Positions 16,019 through 23,060 are shown, counted from the stretch's first letter. The stretch: 26,227 bases of DNA from Lentisphaeria bacterium UBA7640 (GCA_002483765.1 DLIO01000008.1:1-26227); one strand, 5' to 3'. Numbers and translations: made by a program. Notes: a model not told the origin generated them from the sequence alone.

Positions 16019-17458
16019 TCATGTTACTTCGATGAACTTTAGAAGATTGGTGCCGCCTTGCTTTCTCGGGCCTAAGATCTGGCCTTGAGTCATGATGACC
16101 AGATCCCCAGCCACAATAGTATCTGAATTTTTTAAATTTTCTATAACAATATCCTCCCATTCATGATCCTTATTGGGAACATATATAGCATGAACCGCAT
16201 ATTGCATGGCAAGTTGTTCACAGGTAAAAGGATCACAACTAAAGGCCAGTATCCAGACGTCTGGTCTGAATCTTGAAACATGTCTTGGCGTTCTCCCTGA
16301 AGTCGTTGGCGTGATAACATATTTCACATTCAAATTGCCAAGTGCGTCGTTGACCTGCATGGAGATCATATCCTCTATTCCCGGGTTCGTTTCAAAGACG
16401 GCCTTCTTCATCAATTCAAAACGTATTGAAGCGTAACCTCTCCATCGCTCTGTAGCACTTGCTATCTTGGACATCATTCTCACCGTTTCCACGGGATATC
16501 TGCCCACCGCAGTTTCAGCGGAAAGCATAACCGCATCGGTGCCATCGACTATAGCATTGGCCACATCCGTAGCTTCCGCTCTGGTAGGCCGAACATTGTT
16601 GATCATCGATTCAAGCATCTGAGTGGCAGTTATTACCGAAATGCCCAGCACGTTGGCTTTATGTATGATGTTCTTTTGCACGACTGGAACATCCTCTATC
16701 GGAATCTCGACGCCCAGATCCCCGCGTGCTATCATAATAGCGTCGCTCTCTCTGAGGATCGAATCTATATTCTTGACCGCCTGTTCCCGCTCTATCTTAG
16801 AAACGATAAAGATCTTTTTGCCTTTGTTGGCAACATATTTTCTAACCTTGATCAAATCTTCTTTTGTTTCAATGAATGAGAGGCAAAATATACTTAAACC
16901 CTGCTCAAGTCCGAAATCAATGATCTCTAGATCCTGTTCAGTTATCGGATTAATGGAAATATTAGAACCTGGTAGATTGATCCCTTTATGCGACGACAAC
17001 GGCCCGCCGACAACGACTTTACAATGAACATCTTCCCTTTCCACGCGCATGCACTCAAGCTGGATGAAGCCGTCATTAAGATAAACGGGATTGCCGGGCT
17101 TGACGCTATCGGCGATCTGTTGATACTGAACCGGAATAACTAAATCCCTTCCCGGAACATCCCGTGCAGTAAGAATAACCTGATCCCCTTTCTCCAGCAT
17201 CATCGGTTCTTCCAGAATGGTTCCCACTCTGATCTTCGGCCCCGGCAGATCTGCCATAATAGCAACAATCTTGTTAAGCTCCGCTGAAATCTTCCTGATT
17301 CTGTTAATAACGACGCGATGCCCTTCCAGATCACCATGTGAGAAATTCAACCGGGCAACGTTCATCCCCTGAATAATAAGTTCCCGAAGCATATCCTCAG
17401 AAGAGGACGCTGGGCCAATAGTGCATACAATTTTTGTTTTATGATTAGGCAAATCCAT
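16019..17458 (-). CDS. pyk: Pyruvate kinase
   Basis: A 479-residue enzyme of full family length: phosphoenolpyruvate + ADP to pyruvate + ATP, final step of glycolysis. Motifs in order: KIVCTIGPAS at the N-terminus, GMNVARLNFSHG, the catalytic lysine segment IFIVSKIERE, the metal and PEP-binding MIARGDLGVEIP, and ITATQMLESM followed by RAEATDVANA. The C-terminal regulatory domain is present (ITPTTSGRTPR onward). It is a single gene on the minus strand, convergent with the CoA-transferase operon. The ribosome-binding site is weak (GGAT). The TetR- and ROK-type operons nearby are not obviously connected with it. Confidence 0.97.
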   Translation of the reverse strand: MDLPNHKTKIVCTIGPASSSEDMLRELIIQGMNVARLNFSHGDLEGHRVVINRIRKISAELNKIVAIMADLPGPKIRVGTILEEPMMLEKGDQVILTARDVPGRDLVIPVQYQQIADSVKPGNPVYLNDGFIQLECMRVEREDVHCKVVVGGPLSSHKGINLPGSNISINPITEQDLEIIDFGLEQGLSIFCLSFIETKEDLIKVRKYVANKGKKIFIVSKIEREQAVKNIDSILRESDAIMIARGDLGVEIPIEDVPVVQKNIIHKANVLGISVITATQMLESMINNVRPTRAEATDVANAIVDGTDAVMLSAETAVGRYPVETVRMMSKIASATERWRGYASIRFELMKKAVFETNPGIEDMISMQVNDALGNLNVKYVITPTTSGRTPRHVSRFRPDVWILAFSCDPFTCEQLAMQYAVHAIYVPNKDHEWEDIVIENLKNSDTIVAGDLVIMTQGQILGPRKQGGTNLLKFIEVT

Positions 17459-17485
17459 AATTCATCCATCTTGTGTAAATCAATA

Positions 17486-17551
17486 CTGTTTTTTATAGAA
17501 TAGTTTAAATTAAGACCTACTCAGAACTATTCAAATCACAGTAGATACAAA
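17486..17551 (+). repeat. 66 bp direct repeat within the transposase remnant (copy 1)
   Basis: The segment beginning CTGTTTTTTATAGAATAG and ending GTAGATACAA recurs at 18028-18092 with one indel in the T-run and three or four substitutions. Its 3' half is coding sequence of the transposase remnant that follows. Confidence 0.85.
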
Positions 17552-17889
17552 TATGGTACGTGCCGGTGTAGTAGATCATCTGGTAAAGTGGACGCATAGT
17601 GCATATAAAGAATTAAAAGGAGAGCGTCAACGCTATTGCATTATTAATATGCCGCGCTTTTTAAATTGTCTGGCAATGAAAGACGAAGAAACTTTTCGGA
17701 GTTGGCACGAATGGACATTAGCAGAAAAACTTACAGTCAGAAATAAGAGACTCCATTGCTGTTGGTGATAGAGAGTGGTTGGAACAGTTAGTGAAAAGTC
17801 AACAATTAAAACGACATGTTATTATTGACAGATGGAAGAATTGTTATTTGCAAGGAATAAAAAGAACACTTGATAAAACTGATACATAG
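17514..17889 (+). pseudogene. REP-associated tyrosine transposase (RAYT / Y1 type) C-terminal remnant, frameshifted
   Basis: The open frame from 17514 encodes ...VDTNMVRAGVVDHLVKWTHSA, the conserved region just after the catalytic tyrosine-helix part of RAYT proteins, then RQRYCIINMPRFLNCLAM. Around 17741-17752 the frame shifts: the next frame continues DSIAVGDREWLEQLVKS and ends with a TAG at 17887-17889. DSIAVGDRE is a recognisable RAYT C-terminal motif, so the two frames belong to one broken gene. The N-terminal catalytic HUH part is absent. A stop codon at 17511 closes the frame upstream. It is an inactive remnant; intact relatives mobilise REP palindromes through single-stranded DNA. Confidence 0.8.
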
Positions 17890-17895
17890 AGGTCA

Positions 17896-17941
17896 AATTG
17901 CTTATTTTAATATACTGCGCCTCACTTTATTTGAATAAAGG
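17896..17941 (-). repeat. Dispersed AATAAAGTGAGGCG repeat, inverted copy
   Basis: Read on the minus strand this is CTTTATTCAAATAAAGTGAGGCG followed, a few bases on, by ATATTAAAATAAG. It matches plus-strand copies at about 18258-18297, 19916-19950 and 23258-23296. The core CTTTATTnnAATAAAG is itself palindromic. It follows directly after the transposase remnant. Confidence 0.7.
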
Positions 17942-18027
17942 AGAAAAAAAGAGCATTTATGCGATTATCAAGCAGTAATAATTTAATTTCAAAGGATTTT
18001 TAAGGGACAGACCCCGAAGACCAGATC

Positions 18028-18092
18028 CTGTTTTTATAGAATAGTTTAAATTAAGACTTACTCAGAACTATTCAAATCACGATAGATACAAT
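18028..18092 (+). repeat. Second copy of the 66 bp transposase-remnant repeat
   Basis: Nearly identical to 17486-17551. Its 3' half would read DLLRTIQITIDT in the same frame before hitting a stop, so it is a second, smaller scrap of the same RAYT gene. It is preceded by GGGACAGACCCC (18004-18015), a signature often seen next to RAYT elements. Confidence 0.85.
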
Positions 18093-18171
18093 ACACGGTT
18101 AATCGTGACAAGAGACGCTCCTTAAATATCGCTATTTATCTCGTTTTAAATTGTTATAAATTGAACTCTAA

Positions 18172-18198
18172 ACTAGAGCGCGAATTATGCGCGAGCAA
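18172..18198. repeat. Degenerate copy of the GCGCATAATGCGC hairpin core
   Basis: CTAGAGCGCGAATTATGCGCGAG is an imperfect palindrome related to the core of the elements at 3121-3283, 5544-5712 and 26195-26227. The flanks are too diverged for me to set element ends. The gap from 17890 to 18347 otherwise contains only repeat fragments. Confidence 0.5.
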
Positions 18199-18257
18199 GT
18201 TAAGACATAAAGTTACAAAGAATTCTCATAGCAGTATCTGACCTTTAAATGCTTTTC

Positions 18258-18297
18258 CCTTTATTTCAATAAAGTGAGACGTAGGATATTAAAACAG
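18258..18297 (+). repeat. Dispersed AATAAAGTGAGGCG repeat, direct copy
   Basis: CCTTTATTTCAATAAAGTGA continues with GACGTAGGATATTAAAA. It is the plus-strand counterpart of the inverted copy at 17896-17941. Both are followed by a shared AAGCAGTAATAATT, which indicates inversion of the palindromic core in one of them. Confidence 0.7.
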
Positions 18298-18347
18298 CCA
18301 AGAAAATAAGATTGTTTATGTATATGTTAAGCAGTAATAATTAAAAT

Positions 18348-18375
18348 TTGACAAGCCCCTGAAATCAATTATATT
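18348..18375 (+). promoter_or_regulatory. Sigma70-like promoter ahead of the integron cassettes
   Basis: TTGACA (18348-18353), 16 bp spacer, TATATT (18370-18375; five of six to consensus). It points into the cassette pair, with its -10 about 85 bp before the first cassette boundary, and could serve as a cassette promoter. A perfect 8 bp stem (ATGACAGA 18385-18392 with TCTGTCAT 18406-18413) lies in the predicted leader and is followed by GTTAGAC (18414-18420), which matches the integron core GTTRRRY, perhaps by chance. Confidence 0.6.
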
Positions 18376-18489
18376 AAAGTAATTATGACAGACTACAGAA
18401 AAAAATCTGTCATGTTAGACATCCAATTTTAGGATGATATATAGAAACTAAATAATAACTTGTTAGCCGTCGCAGGGGAGGTGCAAGAA

Positions 18490-19044
18490 TTGTCGGACGC
18501 TTCTTCAAATGGCGCAAGGTTGCGTCAAGCCGTAAAGGCAGATTACCTGGCAGCATTGGGCATGGCAGCCTGGAGTTTCGCATCTTGCGAATGGCAAGTG
18601 TGTTGGTGCTGCGAGAAGATCAAGCCTGGTTCACTTCGCAAAATCGTGGGAGACGAACTAACAGCTGGCAAGATCGCAGCGCACTTCAAGAATCTGACAA
18701 GAAATATGCCAAAGTCAGCCGAACGAGAACAGCTCAAGGATCTTGCCGAAGAATTTGCTACGCTTGTCGAAAGGCGAAACAGCATTATTCATGGTAAGCC
18801 ATGCACTGGGCCAAACGGCGAGTCAAGGCTAAGCTCCGCAGGCGTCATCGAGATCCCCGACCTCGAAGATGCTGCAGACGCTTTCGCAGAGTGTTGCAGC
18901 AAGCTCAACAGAATCTTCCACAGTTTTCTCAAAACGTATGTGCCGCCGCATGTCCAGCGAGCGGCTAACATTTCGCTGCAACTGACAATTGACGCGCGCG
19001 GACGACCGCGTCAATTGCCGCTGAGCTCTGACGTTAGGCCATGA
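18490..19044 (+). CDS. Cassette-borne protein, possibly HEPN-like
   Basis: A 184-residue protein from TTG 18490, chosen because a strong GGAGGT lies 7 bp upstream (18477-18482). The frame is open back to 18460, but no ATG exists. It is mostly helical. Its best motif is RRNSIIHG (R96 to H101), an R-x4-H preceded by an Arg/Glu-rich helix, as in HEPN ribonuclease-like domains; CEWQVCWCCEKI is another notable stretch. There is no signal peptide or membrane helix. The reading frame has no stop before attC; residues 159-184 are encoded by the attC itself, and the frame ends in a TGA that overlaps the ATG of the next cassette gene (ATGA 19041-19044). Function is unknown; a HEPN toxin or defence component is an inference from one motif. 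Confidence 0.6.
   Translation: MSDASSNGARLRQAVKADYLAALGMAAWSFASCEWQVCWCCEKIKPGSLRKIVGDELTAGKIAAHFKNLTRNMPKSAEREQLKDLAEEFATLVERRNSIIHGKPCTGPNGESRLSSAGVIEIPDLEDAADAFAECCSKLNRIFHSFLKTYVPPHVQRAANISLQLTIDARGRPRQLPLSSDVRP
18963..19039 (+). other. attC recombination site of cassette 1
   Basis: The left simple site GGCTAAC (18963-18969) faces the right core GTTAGGC (19033-19039). Between them TGACAATTGACGCG pairs with CGCGTCAATTGCCG, leaving the small mismatches and unpaired bases typical of attC, with CGCTGCAACTG and CGCTGAGCTCTGAC as the L-box regions. Length is 77 bp. The left box deviates from RYYYAAC at one position. Confidence 0.8.
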
Positions 19045-19730
19045 TCACAATAAACATCATCCAGCGCGTCTTTCACATTCGGGTTGGTGCGTCAACCGGG
19101 ACCGCATTCGCAATTGAGCAGGATGATCGCCAGTATTTGATCACTGCGGCACACGTCGTTTCGAGCCTTAAAGGTAGCTATGTTGTCGAATTGTTTCATG
19201 AAGGTGCATGGAAGACCTTGGCGCTCTCATTAACAGGGATATCCCAAAACGCCGACATTGCGGTGTTCGCACCACCTTTTCAGCTTGCGCCGTCGCTACC
19301 AACCCCGGTTAGTGCAGACGGCGTTACGTATGGTCAAGACGTCTATTTCCTTGGGTTCCCGTACGGAATAGCACCCGAATTTGAGGGGCTCAATCGCGCC
19401 TTCCCGTTCCCATTAGTAAAGAAGGCATGTCTTTCTGCTTTTACAAAGGAAAATGGCGCGTCCGTTGCATTCCTAGATGGTTATAACAACCCCGGCTTTT
19501 CGGGAGGCCCAGTTATATTTCAACCTGCCGGAGATAACTCAAATTCACGTTTTCGCATAATGGGTGTCATTTCTGGATATCGCTTTGCAAATGAACCTGT
19601 TTACAACGGAGATTTGGCAACACCAGTAAGTATAAGAGCAAATACTGGAATAATTATTTCATATGATATACGCCATGCAGTCGACGAGATAAACAGGAAT
19701 CCCAATGGTGCTAAAATCAAAGCGGACTAA
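19041..19730 (+). CDS. Trypsin-like serine peptidase, cassette-borne, cytoplasmic
   Basis: A 229-residue protease-fold protein. The catalytic triad can be read directly: His in LITAAHVV (H38), Asp in NADIAVF (D72) and Ser in NPGFSGGPV (S154). There is no signal peptide and no PDZ domain, so it is a minimal cytoplasmic trypsin-fold protein. The ATG overlaps the TGA of the preceding cassette gene and lies just after the attC core. There is no Shine-Dalgarno of its own, so translation may depend on readthrough from the upstream frame. The TAA stop is inside the next attC (19728-19730). Trypsin-like domains occur in some bacterial defence systems, but a role here is not shown; general proteolysis is equally possible. 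Confidence 0.88.
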   Translation: MITINIIQRVFHIRVGASTGTAFAIEQDDRQYLITAAHVVSSLKGSYVVELFHEGAWKTLALSLTGISQNADIAVFAPPFQLAPSLPTPVSADGVTYGQDVYFLGFPYGIAPEFEGLNRAFPFPLVKKACLSAFTKENGASVAFLDGYNNPGFSGGPVIFQPAGDNSNSRFRIMGVISGYRFANEPVYNGDLATPVSIRANTGIIISYDIRHAVDEINRNPNGAKIKAD

Positions 19731-19796
19731 CAGTTCGCTGCAGCCGACCGTCAACCCGCTACGCTGGCTGTCGGCGGCTGAACTCAAGCGTTACGG
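19725..19796 (+). other. attC recombination site of cassette 2
   Basis: GACTAAC (19725-19731) followed by AGTTCGCTGCAGCCGACCG, a central loop, then CGGCGGCTGAACTCAAGCG and GTTACGG (19790-19796). GCAGCCG pairs with CGGCTG. The arms closely match the widespread class of attC sites ending GGCTGAACTCAAGCGTTA. The last four bases of the core deviate from GTTRRRY, as expected if they come from the insertion target. Confidence 0.85.
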
Positions 19797-19836
19797 GGAT
19801 TGAAATCATAATGTTATAACAGGGGCTGTGTTATAA

Positions 19837-20062
19837 CAGTATAGCAGGGGCTGGCCCTTTTAAAATAAAATTATTAAGTTCAAATGTCTTTAAAGATTTC
19901 TATTTCATGCTCTTAATTTAATAAAGTGAGGCGTAGAATATTAAAATAAGAAAAATTAGGTTGTCTTGAAAAAATTAGTTTCAAAGAATTTCCAATATCC
20001 GTGGGTGAATTTGCTCATATCGTTGATGGGAAACTTTAATTAGCCTGCTATTATTGGAAGTT
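19837..20062 (+). repeat. 226 bp direct repeat, left copy
   Basis: Runs from CAGTATAGCAGGGGCTGGCC to TTATTGGAAGTT and is over 85% identical by eye to 23183-23409. It includes the AATAAAGTGAGGCGTAGAATATT family core (19920-19942) and a GTGGGTGAATTTGCTCATAT block. After it come two GGGTCAGG-like boxes (CCTGACCTAGGGG and GACCTGACCCG, 20071-20100), often found next to RAYT/IS200-like elements. No gene is visible between 19797 and 20109. Confidence 0.9.
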
Positions 20063-20109
20063 CAGAACACCTGACCTAGGGGAAATTGACCTGACCCGAT
20101 TTTTGATTT

Positions 20110-20835
20110 TTACGTTACTTCGCCAATTAAGTGGTAGACTAATTTCCAGTCTGTTGTCGGGAAATTAGTTTCAGTTTTATTCAGCTCTTCAAGTAAATAT
20201 TTCACGGCGCGGTCAGCTTGCGGATTTGTCATGCGATGCACATGTATATGCAGTTGTTTATTGACATCGTCTGGAATTAAATCTACTTCGGACCTTAATA
20301 GGTCACATGCTAAACGCCTAGCATCGTCTTGCTTTCCGAGTTTTTCTCGGAGTGTTGCTGCAATCGCGGTTTCCGATCGATAGGCAAGGAGCTTAATTGT
20401 ATCTGAAAACGCTTTTTCTCCCGGCAGTAGTTGATCGAACTTTTCTTCGTCTGGTAAATATTCAAACTGGATATGGTGTGGGACTTCTTTACGTTTTATT
20501 TTCGTCTTCCGTATCTCTTCTTCCATAGCTTCGAGCTCTTCAAGCAATTGAGCCTTACGGGCGATGGCTTTGCCAAGTGTTTTTCCCGACCCACTCTCGC
20601 ATTTTAATTCAGCAACGCGGAACTCGGCATTAATCCTTGAATGCCTTGATGTTAAGGATTTTATACGATTATTAAGGTATCGGTATTGAGGGCTCACTAC
20701 TTGGGTTTGCGGGTCGGGAAACTCTTCTACGCCGTAGCGTAAGACGCGATCAATGTTATATTCGCGCATCATATGCGCAAAGAAGTTTTCCTGTGCCCAA
20801 CGGCTGAACATTGCTCCTGCAATAATCTCGCTTGA
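20110..20835 (-). pseudogene. Transposase C-terminal fragment
   Basis: A minus-strand frame of about 240 residues with strong resemblance, from memory, to the C-terminal part of a large DDE-type transposase family: FSRWAQENFFAHMMREYNID, then a coiled-coil linker rich in Glu/Lys, then HHIQFEYLPDEEKFDQL, DTIKLLAYRSETAIAATL and TNFPTTDWKLVYHLI. The N-terminal catalytic half is missing and no proper start codon or ribosome-binding site precedes it. The 5' end runs straight into the zinc-ribbon gene at about 20830 in another frame. It is almost certainly a non-functional remnant. The exact IS family is not assigned. Confidence 0.65.
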
Positions 20836-21031
20836 CAATGAGGATGGCGAGGATAAGTGTCACTATAGCAACGATGACGTGCTGAGAAGTGTTCGTGGTT
20901 CTGTGCAACCTGTCGACTACTTCAAGGAATGTTAATCGTGAACGCAAACTTCGTCCGTCAACAAACTCACGGCAATACTTACATTTAATTACACCATCTT
21001 TTATCACTTCAGCACAATATGGACATTTCAT
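20756..21031 (-). pseudogene. Zinc-ribbon membrane protein, C-terminus replaced by transposase remnant
   Basis: The frame starts MKCPYCAEVIKDGVIKCKYC (two CxxC knuckles at 3-6 and 17-20), followed by a linker and one hydrophobic helix HVIVAIVTLILAILIVKRDY (about 51-70). From about residue 70 the DNA is that of the transposase fragment read in another frame (YCRSNVQPLGTGKLLC), so the original C-terminus has probably been lost. The first 70 residues may still be made as a tail-anchored zinc-ribbon protein. It lies 51 bp downstream of the serine protease gene on the same strand, suggesting an operon. Function is unknown. Confidence 0.6.
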
Positions 21032-21082
21032 AATTATTCTTTGAACAGCGGAAGGCTGATAAATGCGCTAATTCGTTAGAAG

Positions 21083-22954
21083 TTAATATATAATAATTAA
21101 CACCGTTGATTGATTAACTTTCTCAACAGCTTTTTCAAAAGGAATTTGAATATCCTCCTTTTCTATAATTGAATTTGCTATTTGGGGATTAGAATCTAAC
21201 AAAGCAAATACATACGCTTTTTTTATGGCATAGTTTACATTTTGAGCAATATCTCCATGGCTTTTCATGACATAAGCATCATTCAATTTTCCAACAATTA
21301 CTCCTATGACATTTCCACTTGCATCGGCAAGTGGTCCCCCCGAATTTCCTAGCTGAATAGCTGCATCTATTTGGTATTCTCTAATATTGTCCTTCATACC
21401 TTTCAATCCACTAACAACACCTTTTGTGACTTTAGGAGAAACACCTTGTAAGTCAGGTCGTGGAAATCCTATGGCAAAAACAGTTTCACCTAATTGTGCT
21501 TGCCTATCTTTTGAAAAACTAACAGGATTAAATTTCCCTTCGATTTTTATAATTGCCAAATCATTTTGCTTGTCAACTTCAATAATTTTCGCATCGTATA
21601 TATTTTTTGATGTTTTAACTTTTATCTTGTTAGCCCCTTCTATGACATGTTGATTTGTAATAATGTGTCCGCTTGATGTGATAATAAAGCCGCTACCAAA
21701 TCCCTTTATTTGAGGCTGATTATCGTTTAAAGTTGGGGTAATATTATTATTTGGAGTAGGATTAGCTTTAGGCCTGATTCCTGGTTCTTGGAGATTATAT
21801 TTCCATACAATAAGCTTTCTTGCAAGAGCTTTATCAAAAGCGTAGCTCTGCACAGTATTGTCAGCGCCTTGTGTCGTTGTATATATATAAGTTCCTGTAT
21901 AGTATAAATCGTTTTGATATTCCTCGTTATTCGCAACAAAACTGTTATTTGCGCCATAGAGGAAAAAAGTATTACCATCATACCTATAATCACGATAATA
22001 GCTACTATATTTTCCAAAAGAACACAATGAGCCATACTCCATAACTTGAAAAGTTTTAAATCGCGAATTTTTGATGGATCCATCCATTATTATTTTATCG
22101 ACATTTGCCCAAAATGTTTTTTTTGCTCTTGCAAGTGCTGTTTTTTCTTTTTCCTCTTTTATTGCCTTCCAGTATGCATCTTCAGCGACTTTAGAATAAT
22201 TAAAATGTTGCTGAACAACTGTTGCAAGGTCTTTAAATCTGAGAGATGTTTTATCTCCGTTTTCGTCATGAAAAGTGATGGATGCTGGAGTTTGGGAAAT
22301 CATTTGAATATTATTATAAGTTTTACCTGAATTCGTAGAAACATTGAATCCTGATTTTATTTTTCCTCTTTCTGCGCTTGGCAAATCTTCGTATTTTATA
22401 GACAGTTTGCCGTTATTATGGGATATTTTTGCTCCCCATTCATCTTTTTGCTCAATGGAAAAATTGTATAGGATTTCCCCAATTGCGGTAGCAAGATTAT
22501 TTGGAGCAGCAAGCAACTCTAATTTATATTTGCGTATTTCTGCACTTCTTTTTGCTTCGTACTTTGCTTTTTCCTCCGAAACAAAATCTGCAATAAAGGC
22601 ATTGGTTTTTTTCTCAAGATACTCTTCGGAAAATAAATATCTTTTATCATCAGGAATATCAACCCAAGCAATTCTAGAGAAGCCAATTTCTATATTGTCT
22701 TGATAGTTTTTTCCATTATATTTCCCTTTATAATATCCGCCTATTTTTGTTCTAATGGTAATTTGATCTCCTATCTTGGCAAGTTTAAACCCCATTTTAT
22801 TGAGTTCCTTCTTCGCTTCTGATTCAATTGTGCCTTGTTCAAATATAGGGTAATTAGATGCAAATGACTCAAGTGTTTCAAATTCTTTGGATTGTACCTG
22901 AAAAGAATAGAGTAAAAGATATATTACTGAAAATATTAAGGCTTTGCTTCTCAT
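21083..22954 (-). CDS. Secreted trypsin-like serine protease (HtrA/S1C type) with long N-terminal region
   Basis: A 623-residue protein. Residues 1-22 form a signal peptide (ALIFSVIYLLLYSFQVQS). Residues about 25-395 are an unrecognised region with a charged coiled stretch (SEEKAKYEAKRSAEIRKYK) and a Tyr/Asn-rich segment (about 305-360). A Pro/Asn linker (397-412) leads to the protease domain: GSGFIITSSG, His in ITNQHVIEG (H436), Asp in KQNDLAIIK (D465), Ser in IQLGNSGGPL (S538). No PDZ domain follows; a short tail ends in a hydrophobic VLIIIY. GAGGAAA precedes the ATG. The codons are very A/T-rich, unlike the cassette protease. It is probably an envelope protease; the role of the N-terminal region is unknown. 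Confidence 0.85.
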   Translation of the reverse strand: MRSKALIFSVIYLLLYSFQVQSKEFETLESFASNYPIFEQGTIESEAKKELNKMGFKLAKIGDQITIRTKIGGYYKGKYNGKNYQDNIEIGFSRIAWVDIPDDKRYLFSEEYLEKKTNAFIADFVSEEKAKYEAKRSAEIRKYKLELLAAPNNLATAIGEILYNFSIEQKDEWGAKISHNNGKLSIKYEDLPSAERGKIKSGFNVSTNSGKTYNNIQMISQTPASITFHDENGDKTSLRFKDLATVVQQHFNYSKVAEDAYWKAIKEEKEKTALARAKKTFWANVDKIIMDGSIKNSRFKTFQVMEYGSLCSFGKYSSYYRDYRYDGNTFFLYGANNSFVANNEEYQNDLYYTGTYIYTTTQGADNTVQSYAFDKALARKLIVWKYNLQEPGIRPKANPTPNNNITPTLNDNQPQIKGFGSGFIITSSGHIITNQHVIEGANKIKVKTSKNIYDAKIIEVDKQNDLAIIKIEGKFNPVSFSKDRQAQLGETVFAIGFPRPDLQGVSPKVTKGVVSGLKGMKDNIREYQIDAAIQLGNSGGPLADASGNVIGVIVGKLNDAYVMKSHGDIAQNVNYAIKKAYVFALLDSNPQIANSIIEKEDIQIPFEKAVEKVNQSTVLIIIY

Positions 22955-23060
22955 TATATTATTTCCTCATTTCGAATAAATGATTTATACAGCTTGGAAT
23001 ATCATCACTTTCCTGAATCCATGAAAAACGCAATAAAACATCATTTAAAACTTGAGATAA

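Larger units (their letters stand above)
18463..19790 (+). mobile_element. Two adjacent integron gene cassettes without an integrase (CALIN-like)
   Basis: Three G^TTA junctions delimit two cassettes: GTTAGCC at 18462, GTTAGGC at 19033 and GTTACGG at 19790. Each cassette ends in an attC-type imperfect palindrome (18963-19039 and 19725-19796). GC content jumps sharply at 18462 from very A/T-rich DNA and falls again after 19790, and the cassettes use GC-rich codons unlike their neighbours. Cassette 1 (18463-19033) carries a possible HEPN-like gene; cassette 2 (19034-19790) carries a trypsin-like peptidase gene starting 8 bp inside the junction, as is usual for cassettes. No IntI-type tyrosine recombinase is encoded anywhere in the window. 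Removing both cassettes would rejoin an A/T-rich ...ACTTG|TTACGGGG site. Confidence 0.8.

Noticed and set aside
16623..17027. 134-codon plus-strand frame inside pyruvate kinase
   Set aside because: It is antisense to a fully conserved pyruvate kinase and has no coding signature.
17486..18092. CRISPR array suggested by repeated blocks
   Set aside because: Only two 66 bp copies about 540 bp apart, containing transposase coding sequence; no regular short repeats and spacers, and no cas genes.
21055..21085. CTAATTCGTTAG near the zinc-ribbon start as an attC
   Set aside because: Only a 4 bp outer stem around 4 bases; no L boxes or long arms, so it does not have attC structure.
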